A stretch of DNA of 64,000 nt from Colius striatus. Its lineage: Eukaryota; Chordata; Aves; Coliiformes; Coliidae. Both the position numbers and the translations under genes were made by a program. Positions 15,001-30,000 of this stretch are shown piece after piece (within the stretch, counting starts at the first letter, position 1; each line of letters begins with the position of its first letter). The DNA lies in contig NC_084776.1 of the NCBI RefSeq assembly GCF_028858725.1, positions 6,510,001 to 6,574,000 on the forward strand, written 5' to 3'. Below the pieces are notes generated by a model that was not told the origin of the DNA, ran no database searches, and saw only the letters and a program-made list of their open reading frames with translations.

Positions 15001-18000
15001 GCTCCCCACCAAGAGGTCCAAGAAGGGAAGCCGCCATTAAACACGTAAGATGGTTCATTTTTAGTCAGACCTACAGCAAATCCTGATGCCTCCAAAGGTA
15101 TGGAGGCTTCTGTCTCTGACTTCAGTGACATTTGGCTCAAAACACCCATTCACTCACCAGTGCTCCCACTCAAAGCTGCTCCATTGCCAGCAATACTGGG
15201 CCTCATGAGCTCCCAGAGCAGAGAATCTGCCTGGGGCATCAGGCATGGAGTCAATGCTGTAAAACAAACACGGGGCTAAAGACATATCTAGGGAAGCAAG
15301 TAGGGTGAAGCGTGTAGTTGAATGTGAGAACAAGGGGGGATTTAGCTCACTCTTACTCTGAGTCGGTATCACACATGCTTTACTTTTCCACCTGACTGGA
15401 GATACTCAGCCTTTTGCCCTAGTAGAGGTCCTCTGAGTCTGGTTTGAAGTCCAGATCAAGATATTGCTGGGAAATCTGTCCCCAGGCTGCCCAGCCCATA
15501 GGAAAATAGATGTCTTCCACAAAGAGCAGTTCTCAGTCCAGCACCTGCCTTTCAGCAATTGCAACTCTCCTCCAAGACACTCAGGGATTTAAAAATAAGG
15601 GCTGATGCCTTCAAATGAGTGTCCCAGAAGAGGGGAGGTTGAGACAGCAAATATTCTTTGAATCAAGTGTTCTGGGCCAGAAGGTGATTCAGAGACAGGG
15701 CTGACTTTCCCTGAGCAATGAGTTTACTGACCTCTACCAATCCAAACACCAACTGTGAAAACCTTTCATACAAACACCTTCCACAACTGGAAGCAACCAA
15801 GAGTATTAAATTCAGTGCACAGAGTAGAAAAAGACCTGCAGCTGTCATCACTCCACCCCAAGCATTTCACTTTTCCCCATCCCAGGAACAGGTCTGGAGC
15901 TTGTGTGGATTCCAAAGGACTTTGGATGAGCTTGCAAGTTTGGAAGCTCTTGGGAAAAGGACTTTGCTCATTTGTTAAGTGCAGTGACCCTGCACTGCAC
16001 TGTATGAACAAAGGTTGTCACCGTGCCCTGTGGTAGCAGAAAGGAGGAGGAAGCAGCCCGAAGCTATGGCCATTTGGTCCCAAGGTCACTAAGGATATGC
16101 ATAACAGGATGGAGAAAGTAAATTTATGACCAAACTGTCAGGGATGCTGCCAACTGCTCTGTGCCTTCCTAAAGTGGTTATTTCTCTTGCAGTGCCAGAG
16201 GTTTTATGGATTAGAGATGGAAATACCAGTCGTTCCACACAGGGCGGGTAAAGTTCTGCTCTAAGGGTGGAAAAACTTCATTTTTCTAAACCAGAACACT
16301 TAAATGTATTTTATTTACAGGTCTGGCCCTTCTTAACCTTCTCTCTCCCTGCCTGAACTCAATTCCAATTCACTGCTCTGTGATGAGATTAAGAACACCG
16401 TGACAATAATACCTGGGGCTCTTTTCCCACAGCACCTTCCATCCAGCTCTCTCAAACAGGGTTACAAGTGTTAATGAAACAGAAAATTCTGTATTCCAGT
16501 CTTACAGAGGACAAAGCTCGGCACCTTCAGGAGTCAGTGTCAAAATGCAGGCTTACAAACCCACTCTAGTGTGGTGAGCATGATTTTACATGAAGTACCT
16601 CCAACTTCATCATGCACCTCCTGTGAGCCAGGCAGCTTTCTCAGCTGTGAGTTACTGGGGTCTGTATCTCAAGGATGACCAGTTACTCAGGCCAGTGACC
16701 ACACTTCAGACAAGCAAAATGCTTGGCAGTTTCTAAATAGCTACTTGGCCTGGATTTTCAGAACCAAGGCACCAAAATAATTCACTGCTCTTGAAAATTT
16801 TGCTCTTGGGTTTCTTCTTCTATGAAGGAAGTGCTCACTGACCATCAGTGCTTTGGGTAAGGTCCTCAAGAGACAAGGGGGCTCTACTGTGGGAGCTTGT
16901 AACGGCTCCTGGACTCTGAACTCTTTAAGAATGGGCTTTGTTCACTCACTGTAAAGAGACAATTGCTAGAAGTTTACTGCATGAAAAAATCCCCTTAAAC
17001 ATGTGGCCTTCTCTCTTCTTTTCCTCCCTAGCAGTCCCTGGAATGGCCTGTCCTGGTGACTGGTCACTTCAACCATCAGAGAACTACTGACGTCTGAGTC
17101 CTTCCTTAAGCTTCTCCTACCTGTCGGGAAACACTTCTGATCTATGCCAACACCTCCAGCCTCCCCGCTTCTCTGCTGATTGCAGGATGGAATCCACCTT
17201 TTCAGTCTTTTCTGACATCTATATCTTGTAAAAGAGGCATTTTTTAAAAACTAAACTATGCATGACCATACTAAGACAAGCTAACCTAGATCCTGCCGGT
17301 AAAACACAGTCATCTTCCCCAGAGGAAACATAACCCGCGCCCTCAACAACCAGTTGGTCGCTGTCTCTCCCCTTCCAGTGGAGTGGAAGCAAGTGGGAAG
17401 GTAGGAGCATCCCTCCCCCAGCTGCTTGAGTGGGAAAATTGGTCTAAACCCATGGAAAGAGACTCCTCTGCCTTCCCACGGAGGGGATCCCTGCAGGCCA
17501 GGGCTGAGGGGGAGAGGTGAAGCAATGACCAAGAACCGGTGGCCTTGACACCCAGCTGCCCCTTGATGCCAAAAGGCAGCAATCTCTCTGGGTCAGCCAG
17601 AAACCCTTTTCAGTGAAGCAGTACGGGGAAAGCCCCAAACTGGAGCCATCTGAAGACTGGATTCCCTCCCACTCTGTGGGGCCAACCGGGACACGCGTGT
17701 GTCTGAGAGGAGAAGGTGTGCACCGTGCAGCCTGGCTCAGGCACCCCTCCTCTGCTCCCTGCCCAGGCTTCAGAGGATCCAGCACGACACCAGGATGATT
17801 GTGGTTTATTGTCACAGCTATTACAATACCACAGTTGCAAATTAACTATGTTTTTTAACCCCAAAGAGTTATATAAATATATGTATATTTATTCCTCTGT
17901 AACTGAGTGTAAATGACCTTTAAGAGGATGAAAACTCCTCTGTCTCCTATAGAGAAATCAAATTGTATATTTTCTTATGTACATCTTCTGTATAAAGCTC

Positions 18001-21000
18001 TTGCTGCAAAGGTGAATTCAACAAGTCTCCCTGTGTCTGACTGAGGGCTGAGGGATCAGAAGTAGCATGAGACCGCTGCTACAAATATAGACTTAATCCT
18101 CTTTATCCTATGGGCAGAGCAACTGTTTGGGAGGGTTTTGTTATTTGTCTCTCTACAAAGCAGGAACATGTGACACCTAATGAGTCCTGGGCATATTTTG
18201 TGAGGCCAAACTCAAGCCTACTATAAAAATAGGTATCTGTCCCCTGACAGAGTCCAGGCAACAACACCAGGGCCATCCCTGGTGCTTTTAGCTCAGCATT
18301 AAGAGCACCACAACCAGGAAGAAAAACCTCTCGCTGCCTCCAAGACTGCTCCAGGACAGATGTCCTGGACTCCCCTGGTCCATTGCAGAGCACACAGTCA
18401 TCCCTGTAAAACCTGGTGCTGGTGCTGCCTGTGTCTGCCAACAAGTAACAGGCCTAATGTGACTCACAGCCCCACATGTTTATCCATCACAACAGTTGGC
18501 TTCCTCAGCACTTGCAAGCAGCGAGGTACAGAAGTTATTTCCTTTAAAGTAAGATGAAAAAGGCCTTTTTTTGGCTCAGCCTTTCACTCACAGGCACACA
18601 CATGCAGATGGCAGTTACTTGCCCATGAAATGTGTCACCTTGAGTGCCACTGACTCTTTTGATGGTAGCCTGTTCCCCTCCACATGCAGGACACGCCGGT
18701 GCTCCTGCACAGGTTGAGGGTGCAGGACATGCAATGAGGCAGCAGCACACGTGCTCTGACATGTGCTGCCCTTCTGGTAATGCAGTGCCTGGTGCTGCAC
18801 TTGGGGATGGTGCCATTCCCACATTCAGACCCAACCATGTAGCATGCAGCAAGGTTTTATATCTGCATGCAGCCCAGGATAGTGAGAGAAACCCAACAGC
18901 TCCACAGCAAGATGAACACATGCACCCACCCACACATACAAACCAGCAATGTCTCTTTCACAGCTATTCATCCTTGCAGCATATACAACAGAAAGGGTTA
19001 TAAAGGCTTTGAAACACACCAGCAGAAGCTCTGTTTACGACACTAAATGCAATGTTTTCTCCTCTTCTTACAAAGCTTCCTCCCCAGACACCCCATCAGC
19101 AGCCAGAATCTCCTTTCTTGCTCCCAGCCCCTCTACACCTTCACTCCTCAGCTTGATCTCATGCCCACAGTCTTGTCACACCTGATCACAGCAGCTCCAG
19201 CACTGCTGTAGTGCAGAGATGCCCAATCTCGGGCTCTCACCCCACTTGTAGCTCTAGTGCCAGCAACCACAACTCACCACAATCTCTGGCATGTGCATCT
19301 TGGTCATAATCATCCTCATGATCTCAGGGGGAACAGGGGAACCTGCAATGACTCCTGAAAGAAAGAGGAAAAGATGACTGTCTTGGAAACTATCTATTTC
19401 TTCCCAGGAGTGGTGTCTCAGAAAGTTCTGCACTCCCAGAATGAAATGCTAGCAAGACTTTTGGGATATATTGGTTCCTATCAAAATATTTTCTATCCTT
19501 ATGGATACAGGTCTTAGTTACTCAAGAAGCAAAGGCTGCAGCAAGGCCCATGTGCCTCAATGCATGAAGAGTTGACAGAGTTGACTCATCAGGAAAATAA
19601 ACTCTTTAGCACAAACCTGCTTTTTCCAAAAAGGAAAGATTCAGAGCAGGAAGGGGTACAGATTTTTTGCAGGACAAACACTCCCATCCATCATCACCAC
19701 CATAAGCCCAAAAACCTTTCTTGCTTTTCACAGGGCAGCCTTTTTGCGAGAGGGCAGACCACACTGTCACCTGTTCCATCCTAAGGTGACAGAGCAAAAG
19801 GGCAGGTAATAGAGAGGATCATTTTTTTTTCACATAGCAGAGATGATTAGGTAATCTGCTTAAATGGTTCTTTTTGCTCCAGCATCATCTCTTCTCTATG
19901 CTGTTACTGCCTCATAAAGGCTGGTGGTCTCTCTGTTTCAGCTATTTCTGAAGCCGTCTGTGACAGGAGGGAGAGCTCCAGCATACCTTATCACACCATC
20001 TCCAGAGTTCAGATGAATGGCTTCAAAAACAGGCAGTAGACTTGAGGTCAGAAAATCACAGAATAGCTCTGCTTTAAGGACTGCACCAGCCTAAAGCACA
20101 CAAAGCATCTGCTGCCACACGGTGGTGGCTGGTGAGATGAGAGTGAAGCAAAACCAGCCACCCCAGCTCCCATCTCTAGCAGATAAAATAGAAAGGTCCT
20201 TCCCCAAGCAGCTTCAGGATGAAAGAAATCTTAAAAGTGTGTAACTCTTGAAGGAAATCCCAAGGAAAGGAAATGTAGCATCAAATTAACCATGAAACAC
20301 AAGGCTCGTGAAATCAAACTCTTCACTCCAGAAGAGTACTTGCTTGCAAAGCTTACTGCAGCCTCTCAGCAGAGAACCAGCAGTATCCAGTTTCTTTGGA
20401 TTTTTCCATGAGCTGTCTAACTTACCTCCCCGGAGAGATGACAGGTCGTACGAGTCAAAGTCCGGCTGGGACAGCATGTCTATAAACATGGTCGGAGTGC
20501 CAAGTAGAAAGGAGCATCTTCAGGAAGGAGAGAGAAAAGGCAAAGCTGCAGAGCTGGAGCCAGGGGCAGCCCCAGCTCAGCACCTCATCCTGTCCCATTG
20601 TGCGTGAGGCCATGCAGGAGCAGCACAGAGGTACAGCAGTTGTAGAATCATTTTGGTTGGAAAAGCCCTTGAAGCTCCTGGAGTCCCAGCCCTCCTCTCA
20701 CCCTGCCAAGCTCACGGCCCTCAGCACCTCGGCTCCATGGCTTTGCAATAGCTCCAGGGCTGGGCACTCCCCCAGCTCCCTGGGCAGCCTGGCACAGGGG
20801 CTGACAACCCACCCCAGTTCTGCTTCAGCTCCAATCTCAACCTCCCCTGGGGCAACTTGAGCCCATTTCCTCTTGTGCTGTCATTCATTACTGGGGAGAA
20901 GAGACTGGCCCTGACCTCACTACAACCTCCTGTCAGGGAGCTGCAGAGAGTGATCATGTCTCCCCTCAGCCACCTCTTCCCTAGGCTAAATAACTCTGGA

Positions 21001-24000
21001 CCCACATATACATATGTGTATATTAAAAGATATATGTATATTATGTATATATTGTTCAGACCCAGTGATAGCTCTTTTGTTGTACAAGTTACACATGAAG
21101 GACACACTGGAAATGCAACTATCTCTCCAGCAGAGGTGGCCTTGGAGAAGGAGGGCAGGTGATTGGGTGTAAAAACACACTAGCCATAGCAAACCAAGAC
21201 ACCACTGCACTTCCCAGCCAAAGCCCTACAGTGACCTGAAACATCCCTTATTTTGGGGAAAAGAGAAAGGTGGCAAACTCCCAAGTGCAGCTGAAAAGGC
21301 AGCATTTAGGGTCCTCAAGTGCCTGTGCAATCATGGGTAATAGCAAAGCTGCCACTCCCATGGTGGGAAGGAAGAGCGTGAGCAATGGCCTGGCAGGTGA
21401 GACAAGAGCAGGAAGCACAGCTAGGAGGGAACGAGTTCCTCTGCAGGCAGACACACACAGACTCACTTCTCTCGAGACACTGCCTCCAGAGCAGCCTTCC
21501 CCTCGAAGCTGGGCGACGAGAAGATGCAGGAGGAGCCGTGCAGAGCCATCACCATGCAGCCTCCCACCGACGCCAGGCAATGGTAGAGGGGCGCGGGGAG
21601 GACGAAGCGATAGTCCTGGGGTCAAGCCAAAGACAATGGTGAGGAGAAGAGATCTTCCAGCCCCTGAATACCCCACCTCACTGCTAAAGAGCAAAGATCT
21701 GAACAGTGAAGCGCTCTCTGATTCACTGAGAACTTGCTTACATTTATCTGTGTTCCCTTTAGGTGGGAACACGACACTGGCTCTTTCTGCCTTGAATAGC
21801 AATCAGCTGGGGAAGGTTTTAATGCCAACATTTCATTCTGTAATTTTTCAACCTCTTTCCTTTCAGGACTTTTTGGTCTGGTGTCACTTACACATTAATT
21901 TATGATCTGCCAGGAGAGGAGTGGTAGAGCTGTGATGGGCATGAATAGGATGTGCAGGACTTGGCACATGCTATTAATGCTATTTGGATGTTAAAAACAC
22001 TGAAAGCTCTGAAGACTGATTGAAACAACCCAGCTTTCATTTCTGGATCTGTTCTGTTAGAAATAACTACTTCAGAGCTTGAAACAGAAGCATTTGCCTT
22101 TCACAATTTGTAAAAGGAACTAGAAATAGGAAGTTCAGATCTCGATAAGAGTAATGAGATTGTCTACACGACAGGAAACAAAACCATGTCAAATGAATCC
22201 AAACCTCATTCAACAGAATTCAAAGCTAACATCCAGAGTCTTCTAATTATCTGAAATGAGCATTCACCTAAACAAAAAGCTTTTAATTTCACAGTTGCTT
22301 CCCTATAAAAAAAGCATCTCTTTTTTTCCCCCCAAGAAAACGTCACATGAAACTAAAACGAAACATCAGTGCAATGAAAAATGTTATGTATGAGTATCCC
22401 TCAGCATCATTTGTAGCAAAACATCCTGCCCTTCTGCTGAGCAAGTGCCAGCACTCTCCACACACGTGGTCTCCCTGCAGCTGTGAGAACACCCCAAACC
22501 CTGCTCACACCCAGACCCACCTGCTCTGTGATCCCCAGCCTCAGGCCGATCAGATGGGCATTATTCACAATGTTCCTGTGGGAGAGGGTGGCTCCTTTGG
22601 GGCTTCCTGTTGTCCCCTGAAAGACACAGAGCATTCATTACACAATGATGTCACTCCTCCCGAGGATGTGCCCTCTGGGGTGATTTCCCAAGTAGATTCT
22701 GAGGTGCTCTTGTGCTTCATTCTCCATTTGGACCTGGGAGACTTTACTTTCTTTTTTAACAGCATCTTAAACCCAAAGCACACACAAAAATGGTCTGACT
22801 TCAACTGGAGAGAACTCACACAACATCCTCTCATCCCCATCAGCCCTTGACAAAGGGCTGAGCACCAAGAATGGAAGAAGCAAAGGGAAATGCTAGAACT
22901 CTTCCTCCATCTTACAGGAGGAGATGGAACTGCAGTCTGGTCTCAGGGAGCAGAAGGCAAAGGAAATGGGATGCTCAGCATCATCCACACCTTCCCCAGC
23001 AAGGAACCCAACCACAAGGCATGGAGCAGGCAGAAGCACCTACTGAAGTGAACTGGATGTTGATGGGCTCATTGCAGGAGAGGGTCTGCTGCACAGCTCT
23101 TAACTGCTTCACATGACTGCTGTCCCCAGCCTTCATCACTTCATCCATGTGGAACGTGCCAGGCAGCTTGGAGTCCAATGTGATGACAATGGATAAGTCA
23201 GGTAGCCTGGTAGAAAGAAAAAATACTATCAGCAATCATGGAGCAAGGAGAAAACAGCCTGGACAGGTGTACACTGATCAGGGCAAACCTCCAGGACAGC
23301 CTAACCCGTTCTCTTCAGACAAGACCCTTCTTCTCCTACAGCTCATGCTTTGCAGCTGAGAGGACACAAGGCAGGACATAGCTATGAGGTCAGTCCCAAG
23401 ACATCACATGTTCCTAACTCACCTTTTGCTCTTTATTCCCCCTGGACTGGATTTTTCAATCTCAGGACACGCCTGCTTTAGAATATCATAGTATTTCTGT
23501 GTTTTAAATTGACTGGGAAACACCAGTGCCTTACAGCCAACCTGTGAAGGGAGACAGAAACCCATGAGAGGTCCCATCAGGTTCATGTTCAGGACATGGT
23601 AAAGGGCAGTCACCACCAGCACAGGCACAGCAAGTGCTATTCATTAACACCACAATGGGATTTGGTCCATGGCTTTTTTTCTGTAAGCACATGATCCAAT
23701 GAGCAGTCTCCAGATTAAATCTGGAAATTTTAGACTCTTCCCAGTAAGGGCCATGATGTGCAGTGGTTTAGGGATTCACTGAAGAGCATGACATAGTCTT
23801 TGCACAGTGAGGGTGCAACAGCCATGCTCCCAGGGCAAATTCAAGCCCAGCCCTTACAGCTGTACACTCATAAAACCCCATGAGCACACCTGGATCAGGT
23901 GTGCAACCCCTGCTTTGCTCCTGCCTGGTGCTGGGTTCAGGCCAGGCAGGTTGCTATTTGCTGTGCAAGAGAGCAAAGCTGCAGCCTGAGGTTCCCTCTT

Positions 24001-27000
24001 CTCCCAGGATCAACACTCCTCATTGTGAGCACAAGGCAAACAACTGATTTTGCAGATTAAGAGTCCCAGGACTACAAAACAGCCCAGCCCTGAACCACAA
24101 AAAACCCCAAAGCCAACCAAACAAAAACCCCACAACCAAACACCTCATTTGAGTTGATCTGAAATGAGGTTTTTTGAGGAGCTTTGGAAAAACAAGGGAA
24201 AACCTAAAGACTGCCTCTCAGGTCAAGCCAATGTTTTGTTGTGGGGTTGTTTTTGTTTTAGTGTGTTCTGTTTCCTAAGATTCTCCCACTCGTTCTTTGA
24301 GAGCTGGCTATCTTGAAAATGAACACATCTGTTTCATTCAACCTTTCCATTTACAGAGTCCTCAAACAAAGCACTTCAATGACTCCAAGAGATCTGATGA
24401 ATTTGACCCAGATTTACAAACTGCTTCCATTCCGCCCCCCCAAAAAAATGCATTCTTCTCAAATAAATTGTTTACATCAATGCTTTACTCAGCTGTTTCA
24501 TTCTTTTCCCAAGGTCCATGAACTTTAGACCAAGGCTATGCCAATAAATTATTTGTAGGTACCCTCTGGGGCTTGTTTGTCAGAAAAGAAGACAAACATC
24601 GCTGTTTCCTGGATCAATCTGCTCAGGACCCAAGGGGCTGGGTCTGATCTGAGATGTTTTGAGCCCTTGTAACTTTTGAGTATTATTTCCTTCAAACTAC
24701 TGTTCTGGTTGAAGGAGCTTTGCAAATCAGATGATATTGGGTGGAGAGGAGCTTGCAGGGCAGATGCTATATGAGGCAAGGGTCTCTAGTCGGGCACTTC
24801 TCACTTGGTCTCAACCTGAATGGCAGCAGACCTGTCATCAAAGGACCTGTCATGTAAGTGCTGACTTCAGTTTGCTTTTACAAAGCCCTGGAAATATAGC
24901 AGAAATCACAGGAGTGGTTATTCAGCTTGTATTTCTGTATTTACTAAAGGCAGGGAACCTGGTGAAGCAAGGAAGGGATCACACAGGCTGACAGGATACA
25001 ACAGGCAAAGCCCTAAAGACTTCAGGGGTTTTGTTGCACAAATAAGCAAATCCAAATGAGTAGTTTGAGGGGTGAGGGACACCAGAGATCCCAGTGCCAA
25101 AGGAAAAGTTAGAGAACACTAGCAAAGCTGGGAGGGTGAGACAGGAGTAAGCCCCAATGGAGCTGATTCTGCTCTTACACCATCAACACTGCAGAGTTAC
25201 ACTGGTGGAGAAAATCAGAGCAGACTCTGACAGAATGAGATGTGGAGGAAAACAAGAGCCAAATCTCACTGGAGAAAAAGGAAAGTACTGGCATACACTT
25301 TTCCACCTGGTGAGAAAAGCAGGAAGACAGCCACACTGGTAAAGACATGCTTCACTCCAGAACTGTGTTCAACTCTAACACATGAGTAGTGACACCAGTG
25401 AGACTACAATAAGGGGATTAAATGAAGGATGAAATGAGAACTCAAATTGCAGCCCAGCAGCTGAATTACAGAGCTATTGATGCAAGAGAAAAGTCTCCCT
25501 TTGTTGCTAGAAATTACCCAGGTAAAGCAAGAACTTGGATGATGCTGGGAAGATCCAAAGTGGTTCCCTCCCTTCTAAAATCAGCCTTTGATTTAAAGAT
25601 GAACAAATTATAGATGCATAACTTAGCTTCTTAATCCAAGGATTAATTTTTAGCCATAAAATGTTTAATAACCTGAATTGCTTCTTACTGAAGCTGAGGA
25701 GCCAGAGCAGTTTAAATGGACTGGTGCTCTGCACATTGAAAACTCATACCCAGGCAGGTATTTGAGGGTGGCTGGGGCAGCAAGGAAAGATGTCAAGGAG
25801 TAGTAAGACCTAGTTAAGCCCAGCAAGGCCTAGGCCAAATCTGGGAAGGAGAAATCAAGCTCCCAGGTAGACTGGTCCTTTCTGAGCCTTCCTCCTTTCA
25901 AGGTTAAAATCCCAGATGGTGATTTTTGTCCCAGGCAGGAGGCAGGCAGGAAGGCACTGAGCTAGGGAGGGCAGCCACGCAGTGCTCTCCATCCTGGGCA
26001 GGTTGGAGCATGACTTTGGCAAAGTTAGAACTGATTTAAGACAGATATTGCCTCTAGAGATTGCAGCCATGCTCTGCTACTACATAGTCTCTGCTGTCCT
26101 GGCTGCCAGCTGCTCTGGTAGTCACCAGGGCAGATATTTAGCCTTGCCTCATTTTCCTCATTCACTAGTAATCACTTGTTAGCAGGTATGGTTGTTATTG
26201 GTGTAATCTTGGCAGTACATGGTTGTTAGCAGAAAGAGTGAGGGATGAAAAGGATGAAGAAGTCTCCATCAAACAGAGAGGGTGGCAGCCACAGGGAACA
26301 GCAACAAATGTGACTATATAGCTTGGTCAGTGTGATGGTGTCTGCTCTACACAGCCACCACCAGCCCTGCTCTCCCTGGTATGCCCAAGTCTTAAGCAGA
26401 AGCTCATCTGTTCTGTGTCCCCATGATCCCCTTTAACAGATGGCTGCCCATATGGGTTTCTCACAACAAATTAATTAGCACTGCCAGCATGTGTCATACA
26501 AACCTTCCTGATGACAAACTCCAACTCAAGGGCCTGGTAGGCTGGATTCACAGACACCTGAAGAGAGAGAAACATGAAGATTGATCAGTTACTCTTGCTG
26601 TGAAAACCTACTGCCCTAACACATATTCCAACAGAAGTGATCTCTCAGGGACAAGCCACACTCAAAGCTTCTCCCCTAACACACAGAATTAAGAGCTCAT
26701 TGCCACAGGGATTTCACATGCACCAGGAAAATTAGCTGAATCCTATGTCTGCATGAGAGAAAACAATCAAAAACGAGAAGAGATTTATGTGAGGTCGCAC
26801 ATCAAAGGAGTTTCAGGAACTCCCATCTCCCAGGCAGACATTCAACCCACTAAACTGAACACTTAAAACTCAAGTACAAGTCAGGTTTCTTGATGGACAA
26901 GCATGAAAACACCATCTTTCTCCTGTCCCACTGTCCACAGAAGCAGCATCGGCCACTGGAGTCGTGTTTGCATTCAGGTTCATCCTGAGCCATGCTCATC

Positions 27001-30000
27001 CACCCTATAACTGTGTCTTAGCAGATAGTGGGATGAATCATGATGAAGAAAGCAGACCAGAAAGTTCAGTGCAGCCTTACCACAGTGCAGCCTCTACATA
27101 AGATGCATTTTGGTGAATGTGCTAGGTCATACTATCAAATTAAAATTGACTTCTGGGGATATGCAGCTTGGACTACATCTTTAATTGAGCATTTGCACCA
27201 TGAAGCAATACAGATCCTATTTAGAAGGGATGTAACTAGCTGCTAACTGTTTGCTACACAAGAAATGGTCCTATAACCAAAAGCACATCTCTTTCTATAA
27301 TCAGCTGCTGCAAGCGAGATCACAGCAGGCCATTTCTTGCTGCTCCTTCCTCTGCAGCCTGCTTTCCTACAGAAAGTAGAGGACAGAGACACAGAGGGCT
27401 GCACAGATCTTGTTTAAATATTGAATTCAGTTAAAGACAACGTGCTGGGTAAGTGCATGGAGAAAGAGACAACAAGCTTTACTCTGCAGTATCTCCCATT
27501 GCTTCTTTGTCTCCATTTCCCAACAGGTCGCTAAAAACTCAGACACAGCAAACTCCTTACCAGGATGATTCCTGCCTGGGCAGTTGCAAACTGCATGAGA
27601 ACCCACTCGTATTTATTGGGACCCCACATCCCTAGACGGTCTCCTTTCTTCAAGCCAAGGCCCAGAAGCCCAGCTGCTGCCTGGTCCACCTGTAAAACAC
27701 GAGCCAAGAGACTGAAGATCACACGCAGGGTGCAGGGGGGAATATGCACTTCCAGGCACTGCTTTCTGGGGAAAAAAAATCATCTTTGCAAGTGAAATAG
27801 GACAGAATGTACCTCTGCTGCACAGCTTGTCAGCCTACGGCTGCAGCAGCATCCTCTGAGGCACAGAGCACAGAGCAGCCCCTGCTCAGCGTGAAGATAA
27901 CAAGCACCGACTAACACAACAAAGCAGGAAGGAAACAGAAATAGGCAATTATGTACAAATAGCTGTAAATGCATTTTTGCCTAAAGATGATTTAGTGTCT
28001 AACTCCACTTAGACTAAGCCTTACCCATAAGCTGGGCCCAACTACACCATTGGATCTGCCTCCACGTTCTGGTATATTACTGCAGAAAGGATTTGGGTGA
28101 AGAAATTTGTATTGAGTGATTTTTGACCACTCTGAGGTTCCTATCTTCATTAACTTCAATTCAGCCACTATATTAACATGAGTACTTTATTTTGCAAGAT
28201 GACAGGCATGTTTCAGGTGTACAAATGTATAAATACTGAGACATTCAGGAAAGTTTTTATAGTCATGTTGTGTTCTCAAATGAACTGGTGAAATCCACCT
28301 TGCAGGAGAGGTGAATGTGAGGAACAGCTGATCTCTGCCTTTGTTCTGAATTACAGCCTACCTTTTTTTTTAATTGGGGTGAACACAGGTAACTTGTTGA
28401 CCTGAATAGATGTAACCAAAACACAGTAAATCTAAAAAACAGAATAAAATTCTTCCTATCCAAGATCATGTCATGTATTTAATAGAAACATTCCAGGTAC
28501 TGAAACACCACCCCTCCATTTGGCATCCATACAGCCATGTGTTTTTATGTAATCTGAGAGCATGCACACACATGCATGATACACCCACACCCATTTTTGT
28601 ATCTGATACTGAGACCAAGACTTTGACTGTGCTGAGTTGCCTTTGTGCTTGCACTAGAAACCTCCCCACACTCAAGACTTCTGACAGTCAGCACGGTGAC
28701 TAATGAGCTGGAGTGAGAAGCACCATGACTCAGCCTGTAACACATCAGATAGGGGGGAGATTTTTTAAGTATGAAGGTTCATTCTGAGATGTTGAGCAAG
28801 CATTTTACATAGGCTGCCTCCTCGCTCTGATCTAGAGACTCGAAGGAGGACAAAGAGAGCACACACCCCTTGGTGTTTGCTGGGGAGGCGCCGCCACCCA
28901 CTGCTTGGGGCCAGGGTGAAATCCACATACAGCACACCTCCCTCCTGAGCTGAGTGATGAAACTGCTTTCCATTTCCTCATCAGGCCTGCTGCTGTTGTT
29001 ACCCACTCACTTGGGCTCTCTGAGGGGTGAACCAGGCACTCACCTCCTCTTTGAACTGAGCAAACGTCTTCCGGACCCCATCGCGGGAGAAGAGCAGCGC
29101 GTCGCGGTGGGGAAAGCGCTCTGCAGTCTCAGCCAGGCACTGGCCCACGGTCTTGTCCAGAAGGGGAATGTCTGAGGCCCCTTGGATGTAGCTGTTGGTC
29201 ACCCGGTGAGAGGCAGAGGGCAGCCCTGTGTGCAGGGCACTGTGAAAGGAAAGGAGGAGAGTCTAATCTTTAATACAGCCCCATTAATATAATTGTCCCA
29301 GCCTGGAAGGATTATCAACCTGCTGAGGGTACCAGGAGTACAGGAGCACATCCCTACTCTGCTGGGAATCACAGGCACCTGCTTCAGCAGCTCCAGGTCA
29401 CGAAGACCCCCATGAGAAGCATGTGCAGCAGCCCGAGGAGCACTGGGCAGGCAGATGGCCTCAGTAACCCAGTGCACCCACCCAGACCTGCCCATCTCCA
29501 CAAGCAGCACAGGCAGAGCCTCATGGGGAAGGAGCCTGCATCAGCCCTGCAGACTGTACCCAGCCTGGTCCTACACTCATTCCACTGGGTGAAAGCTACC
29601 TTGGATATTGTAGGCTATCTGGACAGATAATGGACTTTTCTGAGAGAGAGCAACTTGGTTTGGTCCTTCCACAACATTAAAAAGCACAAATAACTTGGAA
29701 GGAACACAATCAAAACAATTTGGGGTGAAATTCCTCTGGCTGGTGTCTCTGCTGGGAAAAGCAAATGACTGAGAAAGTTAAAATGAAAGCCAGAGATCTG
29801 CCACTTTAACAGTCTCCAAAACAGTCTGCAGAGGAGAGTCTAATCCTGCAGGATAAAAACCCTTTAGAAGAGTTCAAAGGAGCTGAGCTTCTCTTTCTTC
29901 TCTAACAGATAGACCATAGTTTATGGTATTGAAGACAGTATCAGTGAAACAAGGAGCTACCAAAGAGATGAGGGGGGAGAAGCAGAGAGGCAATAATACA

